This document shows positions 1 through 7,172 of a DNA stretch of 10,737 nt, one piece after another; within the stretch, counting starts at the first letter, position 1; the number at the start of each line of letters is the position of its first letter. Under the pieces are notes generated by a model, which was not told the DNA's origin, did not search any database, and worked only from the letters and a program-made list of their open reading frames with translations. The stretch is from contig LJUD01000068.1 of the NCBI GenBank assembly GCA_001304035.1, forward strand, positions 1 through 10,737, in the 5' to 3' direction. Source of the stretch: a bacterium SM23_31 (lineage in GTDB: Bacteria; SM23-31). The position numbers were made by a program, and so were the translations under genes.

Positions 1-1
1 C

Positions 2-1957
2 TATACGTCCGAATGTATCTTCAAGCATATGAATGCCGATACTCTAATTATGAAAAATAATATTTTTGTTAATAACGTAAAGTTTGCGCTTTATATACAG
101 GATACTTCCCATGTCGTAAGCGATTACAATTTATTTTATTCGGAGAACGATTCAATAGCTTATATCGGAGTAACCGGCGGGAATCCCGATCCGGGATATT
201 CTCTCTTAAAATTCAGTGCATACCGGGATACGACAGGGTGGGATTCTCACGGTTTAAATGATAATCCAAATTTCAAAAATGCATCTGTAGACCCGGGCTC
301 GGCTGATTTTTCGTTACAATCCGGTTCACCTGCGATTGACAAGGGCGATTCTTTAGGTTTCGACAGAGACTTTGAAGGCAGTGTCGTTCCAAGCGGTTCC
401 GCCCCGGACATGGGTGCGTATGAGTATCAACAGCCCGGCTCTTGGATTACTACGCTGCAGCCGGGAAATGAATCGGGAAAAGACACTTATATCGAGGCAT
501 ATTATAAAGAAAGAAATTTTGGGGAATCTACATCCATAAAAGTTCGTGCACAACTACCTTCCGGGGAAGATGCATATAGTACAAGAGGATTGATATTCTT
601 TGATTCTCTTAAGTATTACGTGCCGAAGAACAGCCTGTTATCTGCTAAATTAATATTTACCGCTGTAAGCTATACAAGCAATTCCGATGATATTTTAAGG
701 ATTCATCCTTTAATGCGGCTCTGGACAGAGGGTGATAAGGATAATGCGCCTGGGATCGCCAACTGGGACAGCGCTTCGACGGCTTCTGTCAATGGCGGGG
801 CGGCGGACAGCGCCTGGACAAATGCCGGTGGAGATTTTGACGATTCGGAATATATCGAGCGGCTTATTCATCAGAGCGGCTATGGGGGCGGGGATACGAT
901 TATCTTCGATGTAACCCAACTTGTTGCCGGAATTATCGACAGCGGATGGGTCGATTACGGCTGGCTGATAAAATACAGGACTGATGACGATGGCGTAAAT
1001 AATAGCCTGTGGCTTTATTCATCCGATGCAGAAACACCCTCATACAGACCGAAATTAGTATTGGAATATCTTAGTCCTTATTTGTACAAACCTTACGATG
1101 CACAACTGAGGGCGTTGAGCGATTCGAGTTTTGAAATCTCGGCTAAGGATACGAGTATTTCGAGAAAAGGATTTTTCGTGTATAGAAAAGGCGGGGCACT
1201 ATTAGACACGGTACTTGCTCCGGGAGATGGGAACGAATTTACGTTTTTTGATACAATATTCGGTTACAATCCCAATATCCCGGATTCATTTAAGGTTGCG
1301 ACATTTGACTCATCTTTTTTTGAACGGATAATGGATGGTTTTTTGCTTGCACATACGCTAAGTAAAAAGCCTCAAATTGCGGTTATAGATACAACTGATA
1401 CGACAATGCACATAATCAGGTGCGAAGACGGAAATCCTTCGAATGTTCTTTATGCTCTGTATGACATCCATACCGGATTATATGTTGACTCATCAGGGAT
1501 TAGCCATTCTGAAATATTTTGGAGTACTCAATCATCATTTGATGATACGATTGGATTGCCGTTTATTACGCCAAATACGGAATTCAAACTTATTCCTTAT
1601 GCTTTGAATAATGACAGCGTTATTACAGGCGGGGATACAACAATTATTTGGAGCTGGTCGCAAATACCGGATGTAATCAGCGTATTTCCTCACAGCAAGG
1701 ATTCGGTATTGGTTAAAATCGGCCCGAAATCGAATCCGGCATATACCTTTTTTGCCATAGAGGATTCCGTTTCAGGGCTGTTTGTTGATTTTGCTGCGCA
1801 TACACTGCGCTCGGCAGGAATTACACCGGATTCCACATGGGCATGGGCAACCTACAGCGAGTGGGGCGAAGCGGAAGGTTATTATATTGTTGTCGAGCCG
1901 AATACTACGTACGTGTTCCGTGCATATGCAAAAGAAGGAATCGTTCGTGACCCATAG
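2..1957 (+). CDS. Secreted beta-helix / DNRLRE / Fn3-like protein, C-terminal part (5' end outside window)
   Basis: The reading frame is open to the left edge (first codon at base 2), so the ATG at 29 is probably internal and the N-terminus with any signal peptide is missing. Bases 2-430 encode the end of a right-handed parallel beta-helix: short NNIFVNN-type coils, then the typical closing pattern NPNF...FSLQSGSPAIDKGD...DMGAYEYQ. Bases ~446-1077 resemble a DNRLRE domain (DTYIEAYYKERNFGES, then RGLIFFDSL and LSAKLIFT). Three beta-rich Fn3-like modules follow (~1078-1370, ~1370-1660, ~1675-1957). The last two are recognisably related: NPSNVLYALYDIHTGLYVD in one aligns with NPAYTFFAIEDSVSGLFVD in the other. 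Such proteins are normally exported surface or extracellular carbohydrate- or matrix-binding proteins. No C-terminal sorting domain is seen. The stop falls exactly where a TTCGAA-type repeat begins. A phage tail-spike role is possible but less likely. Confidence 0.75.
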   Translation, partial: YTSECIFKHMNADTLIMKNNIFVNNVKFALYIQDTSHVVSDYNLFYSENDSIAYIGVTGGNPDPGYSLLKFSAYRDTTGWDSHGLNDNPNFKNASVDPGSADFSLQSGSPAIDKGDSLGFDRDFEGSVVPSGSAPDMGAYEYQQPGSWITTLQPGNESGKDTYIEAYYKERNFGESTSIKVRAQLPSGEDAYSTRGLIFFDSLKYYVPKNSLLSAKLIFTAVSYTSNSDDILRIHPLMRLWTEGDKDNAPGIANWDSASTASVNGGAADSAWTNAGGDFDDSEYIERLIHQSGYGGGDTIIFDVTQLVAGIIDSGWVDYGWLIKYRTDDDGVNNSLWLYSSDAETPSYRPKLVLEYLSPYLYKPYDAQLRALSDSSFEISAKDTSISRKGFFVYRKGGALLDTVLAPGDGNEFTFFDTIFGYNPNIPDSFKVATFDSSFFERIMDGFLLAHTLSKKPQIAVIDTTDTTMHIIRCEDGNPSNVLYALYDIHTGLYVDSSGISHSEIFWSTQSSFDDTIGLPFITPNTEFKLIPYALNNDSVITGGDTTIIWSWSQIPDVISVFPHSKDSVLVKIGPKSNPAYTFFAIEDSVSGLFVDFAAHTLRSAGITPDSTWAWATYSEWGEAEGYYIVVEPNTTYVFRAYAKEGIVRDP

Positions 1958-2038
1958 AATGTCGAACTACGAGTGTCAAGTATAGAGGCATATTGATAAA
2001 AAATGTAATTTACACATTGTATTTCGAAATTCGGCATT
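1957..2038. repeat. Inverted pair of TTCGAA-type elements after the secreted-protein gene
   Basis: One arm lies at 1957-1977 (GAATGTCGAACTACGAG...) and an inverted arm at 2019-2038 (ATTTCGAAATTCGGCATT). By hand the arms match at about 13 of 20 positions, with a 41-base spacer. The left arm starts on the last base of the stop codon of the preceding gene. The same pair architecture recurs at 9655-9756 and 10055-10149. The rest of the 204-base intergenic region (2039-2161) is very AT-rich. It holds a TATAAAAT box at 2124-2131 without a convincing -35 partner, and the GGAG ribosome-binding site (2150-2153) of the next gene. Confidence 0.6.
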
Positions 2039-2161
2039 TATAAAGAGTTTTAGTGTAATACAACACATAATTAACAGAAAATAATAATATTAGATGAAAA
2101 TAATAAAACTAACTGTTAGGTGGTATAAAATAAATTATACAAATAAAATGGAGCTCTAAAT

Positions 2162-3163
2162 ATGGGAATTCGGGGTCCAGGAAAAAGCGCTGCAGTTCAT
2201 ACACCGGTAGGCTCTGTTGTTGAGACGCTGCCGTGTGAAATACAGGTTAAAAAATGGTTTGCCGACATTGAAACCGTGAAAAAAATGTATACTGCGGCTT
2301 CCCGTTCGTTAAATATTCAGAACGAAGAAGAGATACTCGTTGGATTTTTTGAAAGCGAGCTTGATTTTGGTAATATTGTCGAGAATTCTGAAAAGGTCAA
2401 GGTTCGGGAGAGAGCACTCGGACCGGATATAATCACGTTCACCGATAATACGTTTCAATCCTTGAGTAATGATGACATCGTTAAAAGTACCGTCGTTGTG
2501 ACGAACACCGATGAGGATCAGGAATGGGTTGAAGGCGTTGATTATGAAATCGATTATACTTCGGGTAAGGTAAGACATATTTTTGCCGCCGGTCCGGGTG
2601 GAACTGCAAAGAGTGCGGGTGTTAGTTCGGGTTCGGCAATTAATTCGGTTCCGCTTTCGTTAACAGTTGAGAAAAAGGTAACGGTGCATTATGAATACTT
2701 TACCACCAAGATAAAAGATTTCGACTATTCCATTAATTATGAGCGTGGAAGCATTGCGCGCAAGGAAGGCTGTACGCTCGTTTCCGGTGCAAAGATTTAT
2801 GTGAATTACAAGGTGCAGGAGCTGGTGAAAGATGAGATAATAGCCCTTTCGATAGACCAGGCTCATGTCTGGATATTAAACCGGATAGGGAGCGAGTGGG
2901 AATCTTCACCGGATGATAATCTTAAATACGGTGAAGCGTATTTCGCACTCTTTTTAATAGCGAAAATGAGTGCCGCAAACTTGATTTATGAAAAACGAAG
3001 CGATGAAGTTGAAGAGGCTGCAAAAGAACTAAACCTGATTTCTGAGGATTACCGTAGAATGGCGCTTAGCTTTCTGCAGGATTACATTAAATATCCCGTA
3101 AGTAAAAGAGCCGTCAGGAAAATCCGTAATGATACCTGGCCTCTCGATTGGGGTGTACTGTAG
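2162..3163 (+). CDS. Phage structural protein with tandem beta modules, probable head-tail connector/adaptor
   Basis: This is a 333-aa protein whose ATG is preceded by GGAG at 2150-2153 (8-base spacing). I do not recognise a named family, but the layout is phage-like. The N-terminal ~90 residues are mixed and charged. Residues ~95-223 hold two related beta modules of the pattern VDYEIDYTSGKV (126-137) and FDYSINYERGSI (187-198), each followed by a valine/tyrosine strand (VTVHYEYF, IYVNYKVQ). Such 'DYxxDYxxG...V.V.Y.Y' repeats are common in phage head-tail and baseplate proteins. Residues ~224-333 are predominantly helical and resemble gp6-like connector helices. It lies 51 bases upstream of the small terminase on the same strand. 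The connector role is inferred from the helical C-terminus and neighbours. A position ahead of the terminase is unusual for a connector, so a tail or decoration function remains possible. Confidence 0.6.
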   Translation: MGIRGPGKSAAVHTPVGSVVETLPCEIQVKKWFADIETVKKMYTAASRSLNIQNEEEILVGFFESELDFGNIVENSEKVKVRERALGPDIITFTDNTFQSLSNDDIVKSTVVVTNTDEDQEWVEGVDYEIDYTSGKVRHIFAAGPGGTAKSAGVSSGSAINSVPLSLTVEKKVTVHYEYFTTKIKDFDYSINYERGSIARKEGCTLVSGAKIYVNYKVQELVKDEIIALSIDQAHVWILNRIGSEWESSPDDNLKYGEAYFALFLIAKMSAANLIYEKRSDEVEEAAKELNLISEDYRRMALSFLQDYIKYPVSKRAVRKIRNDTWPLDWGVL

Positions 3164-3214
3164 GATAATTCTATAAAAGAGAAAAGCAGGTAAACTGAAT
3201 TTTATGAGGATATA

Positions 3215-3622
3215 GTGAAGAGTGCCGGAATAAAAAAAACTGCCACGAAAGAACTTTCGGAAAAGCAGAGACTTTTTGTAGAATACCTTGCCGATCCCGA
3301 CAACCGGGAGAAACCGGAGGATTTCGCCAGGAGTATCGGAGTGTCTGAAAAGACGCTGCTCGATTGGAAATCTAATCCCGTGATTGTTCAGTCGGCTTTT
3401 CAGCTTAGCGTAACGCGGTTGGGTGCGGAAATCCCAAAGGTATTGAAGATGCTCCTGCAAAAGGCATTGGAAAGCAAGGATATTGCTGCGTGTAAGCTGT
3501 TTTTTCAGCAGATTGAAAAAATCACCGAGATACCCGAAACCGGAATATCGGTTGACGAGGCACTTAAGTTAATAAACAAAGTTATAAGTCAACAGGAAAT
3601 TGTCGATGGTAACCCCGAATGA
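3215..3622 (+). CDS. Terminase small subunit (phBC6A51-type helix-turn-helix)
   Basis: This 135-aa protein starts at GTG 3215, with GAGGA at 3206-3210. It recognises phage DNA ends or cos/pac sites and recruits the large subunit for packaging. The sequence opens with KELSEKQRLFVEYLADP, then a helix-turn-helix (EDFARSIGVSEKTLLDWKSN, ~residues 37-56), then an oligomerisation-type helical segment with IPKVLKMLLQKALESKDIAACKLFFQ. The 'LSEKQ..F...LA.P...iGvs.kTl..W' signature is typical of this small-terminase family, and the length fits. Its last 17 bases overlap the ATG of the large subunit, which indicates translational coupling. Confidence 0.85.
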   Translation: MKSAGIKKTATKELSEKQRLFVEYLADPDNREKPEDFARSIGVSEKTLLDWKSNPVIVQSAFQLSVTRLGAEIPKVLKMLLQKALESKDIAACKLFFQQIEKITEIPETGISVDEALKLINKVISQQEIVDGNPE

Positions 3623-4988
3623 TTTGTATCACATACTTAAATGCCGGCTCGATCCCTGGTATTTCCTGACTCATTTTGTCCGAACGCTCGAACGCGAATT
3701 GGGGGAGCGCACTTTCCCGGATTACCCCTACCTGCGGGACATGGTTCGCCATTTTCAAAAAGACCGGAGGATGGTCGTGCTCAAATCCCGGCAAATGCTT
3801 GTGACTTGGACTGCGGTTGCTTTTGCCCTGTGGGAGGCAATTTTTCGCGGGAACGCCGACATATTGTTTATTTCAAAGCGTGAAGACGATGCGCGGGAGG
3901 CGATCAGGAGAATCAAGTTTATATATGACCGCCTTCCGGATTATTTAAAACCGAAAATTGGTGAAAATACGAAATACGTTTTTGAATTCCCGGACCGGCA
4001 GTCGCGGTTAATGGCGCTACCGACCAGTCCGAACATTGGCAGAACCTATTCTCCGACACGGATCATCTGGGATGAGATGGCAAGTACTCCGTATGACGAA
4101 GACATTTTTGCCTCGCTTCAGCCGAGCCTTGACGGAGGCGGTTATTTTATGGGTATCTCCACGAGCCAGGGACCACTCACCAAACATGCGGAATTGTACA
4201 TGAATGCCGAAGCTATGGGATTTACACGGATTGCCGTCCATTACAGTAAGCACCCCTTTAAAGACGAAGAGTGGTGTAAGCTTGCGCGGCGCGGTATGAG
4301 CGACGAACGGTGGCAAATGGAACAGGAGATGTCTTTGAGCCTCGGCGGCAGCAGGGTATATGCTTCATTTCAAAAGCAGACGCATGTTATATCGGATTGG
4401 ATTCCGGATTATTCGCTGCCTTTCTACCGTTCCATCGATTTCGGATTTCACACTCCTGTAGTGCTGTGGGCACAGGTTGTGAGGGGGAAATTAATTATTT
4501 TCAGGGAATGGATCGGCGAAGATGAAACCATTTCGGATATGGCACGGGCTGTCATCGATACGGATTCGGATACCGGGTTGAACGAGTGTGATTTTGTCAT
4601 GACTTTCTGCGATCCGGCAGGGGCTGCGCAGACCGATCAGGGCATATCCTCCCTGGAGCGATTAAAGGCTGAATATTTCGAGGCAACGGGTCTGGAGATG
4701 AAAATAAAATACCGGCAGAGCAGCATTATGGCTGGAGTCGACCTGGTCAGGGAAAAACTCCGAAATGCTTCGGGGGAAATAAATCTTCTTGTTTCCGGGA
4801 ACTGTCCAAGAACAATTGCCGATTTCGGCAGGTACGTGAAAAAAAAGGACGGCGACGAACCGAAAAAGGACGGTCTCGCAGAGCATACCATGGATGCACT
4901 CCGGTATATGGTGGTGAATCTGTTTCAAAAGCCAAAAAAAGCAGGGGCAGGTATTTTGAAGCCGAGAGTTGCAGGAATGGTGAGGTGA
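3606..4988 (+). CDS. Terminase large subunit (packaging ATPase-nuclease)
   Basis: This 460-aa motor pumps DNA into the procapsid through the portal and cuts the concatemer. I chose ATG 3606 because AGGAAA at 3594-3599 is well spaced from it; a TTG at 3600 touches that site. The N-terminal ATPase shows a deviant Walker A (LKSRQMLVTW, residues 59-68), Walker B with catalytic Glu (IIWDE, D156-E157) and a coupling motif (GISTSQG). The C-terminal RuvC-like nuclease shows three acidic residues in the usual order: D278 in SIDFGF, D336 in CDPAG and D430 in MDALRY. Length and motif order fit Terminase_6-type large subunits. One oddity is that the Walker A glycine usually seen after RQx is leucine (L65) and there is no GKT/S, so the lysine upstream (K60) or a trans residue would have to serve. 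The gene looks intact. Confidence 0.95.
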   Translation: MVTPNDLYHILKCRLDPWYFLTHFVRTLERELGERTFPDYPYLRDMVRHFQKDRRMVVLKSRQMLVTWTAVAFALWEAIFRGNADILFISKREDDAREAIRRIKFIYDRLPDYLKPKIGENTKYVFEFPDRQSRLMALPTSPNIGRTYSPTRIIWDEMASTPYDEDIFASLQPSLDGGGYFMGISTSQGPLTKHAELYMNAEAMGFTRIAVHYSKHPFKDEEWCKLARRGMSDERWQMEQEMSLSLGGSRVYASFQKQTHVISDWIPDYSLPFYRSIDFGFHTPVVLWAQVVRGKLIIFREWIGEDETISDMARAVIDTDSDTGLNECDFVMTFCDPAGAAQTDQGISSLERLKAEYFEATGLEMKIKYRQSSIMAGVDLVREKLRNASGEINLLVSGNCPRTIADFGRYVKKKDGDEPKKDGLAEHTMDALRYMVVNLFQKPKKAGAGILKPRVAGMVR

Positions 4989-4993
4989 ATGAT

Positions 4994-5026
4994 GAATTTC
5001 GAATTTCGAAGTACGAATGACGAATT
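4994..5026 (+). repeat. TTCGAA-type element after the terminase stop
   Basis: This 33-base element begins GAATTTCGAATTTCGAAG and ends GACGAATT, five bases after the terminase stop codon. It shares 22 consecutive identical bases or more with the copy at 10055-10086 (from AATTTCGAATTTCG through GTACGAAT). Unlike the other three sites, no inverted partner copy is visible within the next 100 bases. Confidence 0.7.
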
Positions 5027-5035
5027 AAAACATAA

Positions 5036-5059
5036 TTAACCGCAAAGAGCGCAAAGGAG
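5036..5059 (+). repeat. TTAACCGC-type intergenic repeat, left copy
   Basis: The sequence reads TTAACCGCAAAGAGC followed by GCAAAGGAG. Repeats of this kind ('CGCAAAGAGCGCAAAG') are familiar from intergenic regions of many environmental bacterial genomes. The copy at 5521-5573 is its inverted counterpart. Confidence 0.6.
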
Positions 5060-5271
5060 ATGCTGAGGTCTTGGAGAAGGGCTGAAAAATAAAGTAATTG
5101 TGAAATCAAATCTATTTAATGAGTAAATAACGTGACTATTGTTCAAATGTTAATCTTTTTAAAACTTGCCGGAAGCAGGTTATTCAGTGACCTGAGTAAT
5201 AGCAATATCCTGAAGAGCGAAGTCCGGCGTGGTGACGCTTATACTGCTATCCTTAAGTTTGTCATTATTTT

Positions 5272-5297
5272 GAACTGCGCCCTTCAGGGTGCAGTTC
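5272..5297. repeat. Hairpin 1 of a twin pair (core CCCTTCAGGG)
   Basis: This is a 26-base near-perfect palindrome: stem GAACTGC / GCAGTTC with an inner CCCT/AGGG stem. It is preceded by ATTTT and recurs in similar form 69 bases downstream at 5342-5365. Confidence 0.75.
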
Positions 5298-5341
5298 TAT
5301 CGAGTGCAAATACGTGTTGTACATCTATTTCAGCTATTTTG

Positions 5342-5365
5342 AACCGTACCCTGAAGGGAACGGTT
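5342..5365. repeat. Hairpin 2 of a twin pair (core CCCTGAAGGG)
   Basis: Stem AACCGT / ACGGTT surrounds the core CCCTGAAGGG. The outer stem differs from that of hairpin 1, but both arms of each hairpin change together. That pattern is expected if base pairing, rather than primary sequence, is conserved. It also follows ATTTTG, as hairpin 1 does. Confidence 0.75.
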
Positions 5366-5520
5366 AATATTACCGGTCTTGTCTTTTATGACGTAGAGCA
5401 TAAAATTGTATTCATTTTATAATGAGTTGTGAGCTAAGGATTTTCAGAAATACAGCAAAACAAATGCAGACTATTTAGGAACCTGAGTAGTAAGAGATTA
5501 AGAGTATAGACTTCTGGCTC

Positions 5521-5573
5521 TCTGAGCTCTCTTTGCCCCGAAGGGATCACTTTGTGACGGGCTCTGCGGTTAA
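5521..5573 (-). repeat. TTAACCGC-type repeat, inverted right copy with an inserted palindrome
   Basis: Read on the - strand it gives TTAACCGCAGAGC, then about 24 extra bases, then GCAAAGAGAG. The flanks match the left copy at 5036-5059 when the extra bases are removed. The extra bases (within 5537-5561) form their own structure: CCCG and CGGG at the ends and TCAC-TTT-GTGA at 5547-5557. Confidence 0.6.
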
Positions 5574-5615
5574 AATATTATCATTGCAATCAGACATTTT
5601 TAAAGGGTATACGGT

Positions 5616-6866
5616 ATGAACTTATTATCAATGTTTCGTAAGAAAGAACACCTTCCGGAAAAGGTTGCGCAGTTGGCATTTAACAGGCGTTCCCGGGTTC
5701 ATTCGCTGCATTACGTACGTCAGGAATGGCACAAGTACGAATCCCGCAGCGGTCTGTACAGGTACTTGCGGGATAGAGTTCCGATTATTTCTTCTGCAAT
5801 TTGGAATTGGGTCAGGCTGTGCAATACACCCGGTTCCTGCCAGCTTATAGGCAGGGACAGACGCCGCCGGCAGGCGGAAAAAGTGCTCGAAGCTCTTTTT
5901 GACAGAATAAGCACAGTCGTGGGGCTTAAGCGGACCGGGCTCGGCAGTTTGCTCGAGCTGTTTTTTCAGGAAGTATTCACAAACGGCAATTTCAGCGGGA
6001 GGATAATTCCTTTAGCTTCCGGGACGGGTATTGACTATTTCGAGGTTTTAGATACTTCAAAAATCGAATGGGAGAAAAAAGGACGCTGGATTCCATATAT
6101 TAAGCGGGACGACAGGAAAATAAGCCTGGATAACGGCTTGTTTTTTCACTACGGATTAGGTGCAGACCGCGATCACCCGGGCGGAATCAGTTTTCTTGCG
6201 TCGATAGAATTTGTAACGGAAATCGAGCAGCGCATGGTCGAAGATATGGCTCGAAGCGGGCACAACGCCGGTAATCCGCATCTGCATGTTAAAATTACGC
6301 CGCCGGAGCGGTTCGATAATGAAAATGATGCGAAATATATTAAACGCGCAGAAAAATACTTTGACGATGCGGTCGTCAAGTTCCAACAGCTTGACCCGGA
6401 TGAAAATATTTTTACCTGGTCGGATATCGAGGTCGCGATAATCGGCGGGGGCGGCACAATGCCGTATTCCTGGCGGATAAACAGGGAACAGGTCATCGAG
6501 GATGTTATTACCGGTATGAAGCTGTTTCCCTGGGTGGTCGGCCGCAGCCACGGCACTACAAAGAACTGGGTGCAGGCGCAGTTTAATCTGCTCATGCAGG
6601 TGGTTGATTCAATTCAGGAGGAGGGAAAAGCTCTGGCGGAATGGATTCTCAACACTGAGCTTCGCCTCCGGGGAATTCCGGTAAAGGCTTCGTATATCTT
6701 CAGTCCCAATCAAGACCCGTATCAACTTGAGCGGGAAAAGGCGGCTGCTCTCCGGTTTGAAACGGTCGATAAAAAAGTGCGGCGTGGATATATCTCAAAA
6801 GATGAAGGCGCAAAAGAGCTTGGTTTTGATGAGGCGTACCGGCAGGATGTACGCGAGGAAAAATAG
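5616..6866 (+). CDS. Phage portal protein
   Basis: This 416-aa protein starts at ATG 5616, with AAAGGG at 5602-5607. Portals form the dodecameric ring at the capsid vertex, through which DNA is packaged by the terminase and to which the connector binds. Family-like features are the basic N-terminus, RYLRDRVPIISSAIWNWVRL (a 'd.~v..~i~~~~~~v' helix), NGNFSGRIIP leading to YFEVLDTSKIEWE, the hallmark LFFHYGLGADRDHPGGISFL segment (around H178), and the long helices YRQDV...EEK after an FSPNQDPYQLEREKAAALRF clip/crown region. Length is typical (400-550 aa). It lies downstream of the terminase genes as usual, but separated from them by repeats. The next gene begins 63 bases after its stop. I cannot place it in a particular portal subfamily from sequence alone. 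Confidence 0.85.
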   Translation: MNLLSMFRKKEHLPEKVAQLAFNRRSRVHSLHYVRQEWHKYESRSGLYRYLRDRVPIISSAIWNWVRLCNTPGSCQLIGRDRRRRQAEKVLEALFDRISTVVGLKRTGLGSLLELFFQEVFTNGNFSGRIIPLASGTGIDYFEVLDTSKIEWEKKGRWIPYIKRDDRKISLDNGLFFHYGLGADRDHPGGISFLASIEFVTEIEQRMVEDMARSGHNAGNPHLHVKITPPERFDNENDAKYIKRAEKYFDDAVVKFQQLDPDENIFTWSDIEVAIIGGGGTMPYSWRINREQVIEDVITGMKLFPWVVGRSHGTTKNWVQAQFNLLMQVVDSIQEEGKALAEWILNTELRLRGIPVKASYIFSPNQDPYQLEREKAAALRFETVDKKVRRGYISKDEGAKELGFDEAYRQDVREEK

Positions 6867-6929
6867 AATGTTTCTGTACTGAAAATGTACGATGCTCAAA
6901 GTGTAAATATTTACAAGGAAATTACGAAA

Positions 6930-7172
6930 ATGGAATATGCAAAACATCAGGCGCTTCCCGAAAATGACAGCATGAACTTCGGAAACGAACATGTATCAGA
7001 AAAAGGAGAGCTGAAAATCAATTCAAAACATTGTGTATGCACGTGCCCCCTCGTTGAGCAAGTGAGGGCATTTTCCTTTGAAAAAGACAGTATTGTAACC
7101 TGCTGCCCCGTATGCGGAGGTAAAAGGATTACTAATAACGATATAAAATTATTGGGGAGAGTGATATTATGA
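6930..7172 (+). CDS. Small zinc-ribbon protein, possibly Com-like
   Basis: This is an 80-aa protein. I prefer ATG 6930 (AAGGAA at 6915-6920, 9-base spacing) over the in-frame ATG 6885, which lacks a ribosome-binding site. The second half carries six cysteines: C35-x-C37-x-C39 and C58-C59-x2-C62 (CCPVCGG), spaced as a single zinc ribbon with ~20 residues between the knuckles. The pattern 'C..C..l...f.......i.CP.C' recalls Com, the Mu translational regulator of mom, and other small phage zinc ribbons. No mom-like gene is present, so this is only a resemblance. Its stop overlaps the next gene's start (ATGA, 7169-7172), so the two are translationally coupled. Confidence 0.6.
   Translation: MEYAKHQALPENDSMNFGNEHVSEKGELKINSKHCVCTCPLVEQVRAFSFEKDSIVTCCPVCGGKRITNNDIKLLGRVIL

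Larger units (their letters stand above)
4989..5615. other. 627-base repeat-rich gap between terminase and portal
   Basis: No convincing gene lies here, which is unusual inside a packaging module. The stretch holds a TTCGAA-type element (4994-5026), an inverted pair of TTAACCGC-type repeats (5036-5059 and 5521-5573) and two similar hairpins (5272-5297 and 5342-5365). A 96-codon frame from GTG 5132 to 5422 runs through both hairpins but lacks a good ribosome-binding site, and its protein mostly reflects the 69-base-spaced hairpin repeat. The portal's ribosome-binding site (AAAGGG, 5602-5607) closes the gap. Confidence 0.7.

Noticed and set aside
3029..3460. 143-codon minus-strand frame
   Set aside because: It is antisense to the connector-like gene and the small terminase, with no domain or ribosome-binding-site support.
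3600..3605. TTG start for the large terminase
   Set aside because: AGGAAA directly abuts the TTG and is properly spaced for ATG 3606.
5132..5422. 96-codon frame from GTG in the terminase-portal gap
   Set aside because: It has no good ribosome-binding site and no recognisable domain, and its internal peptide repeat is explained by the twin hairpins. It was kept only as part of the repeat block.
6156..6595. Two long minus-strand frames inside the portal gene
   Set aside because: They are shadows of a well-supported portal protein.
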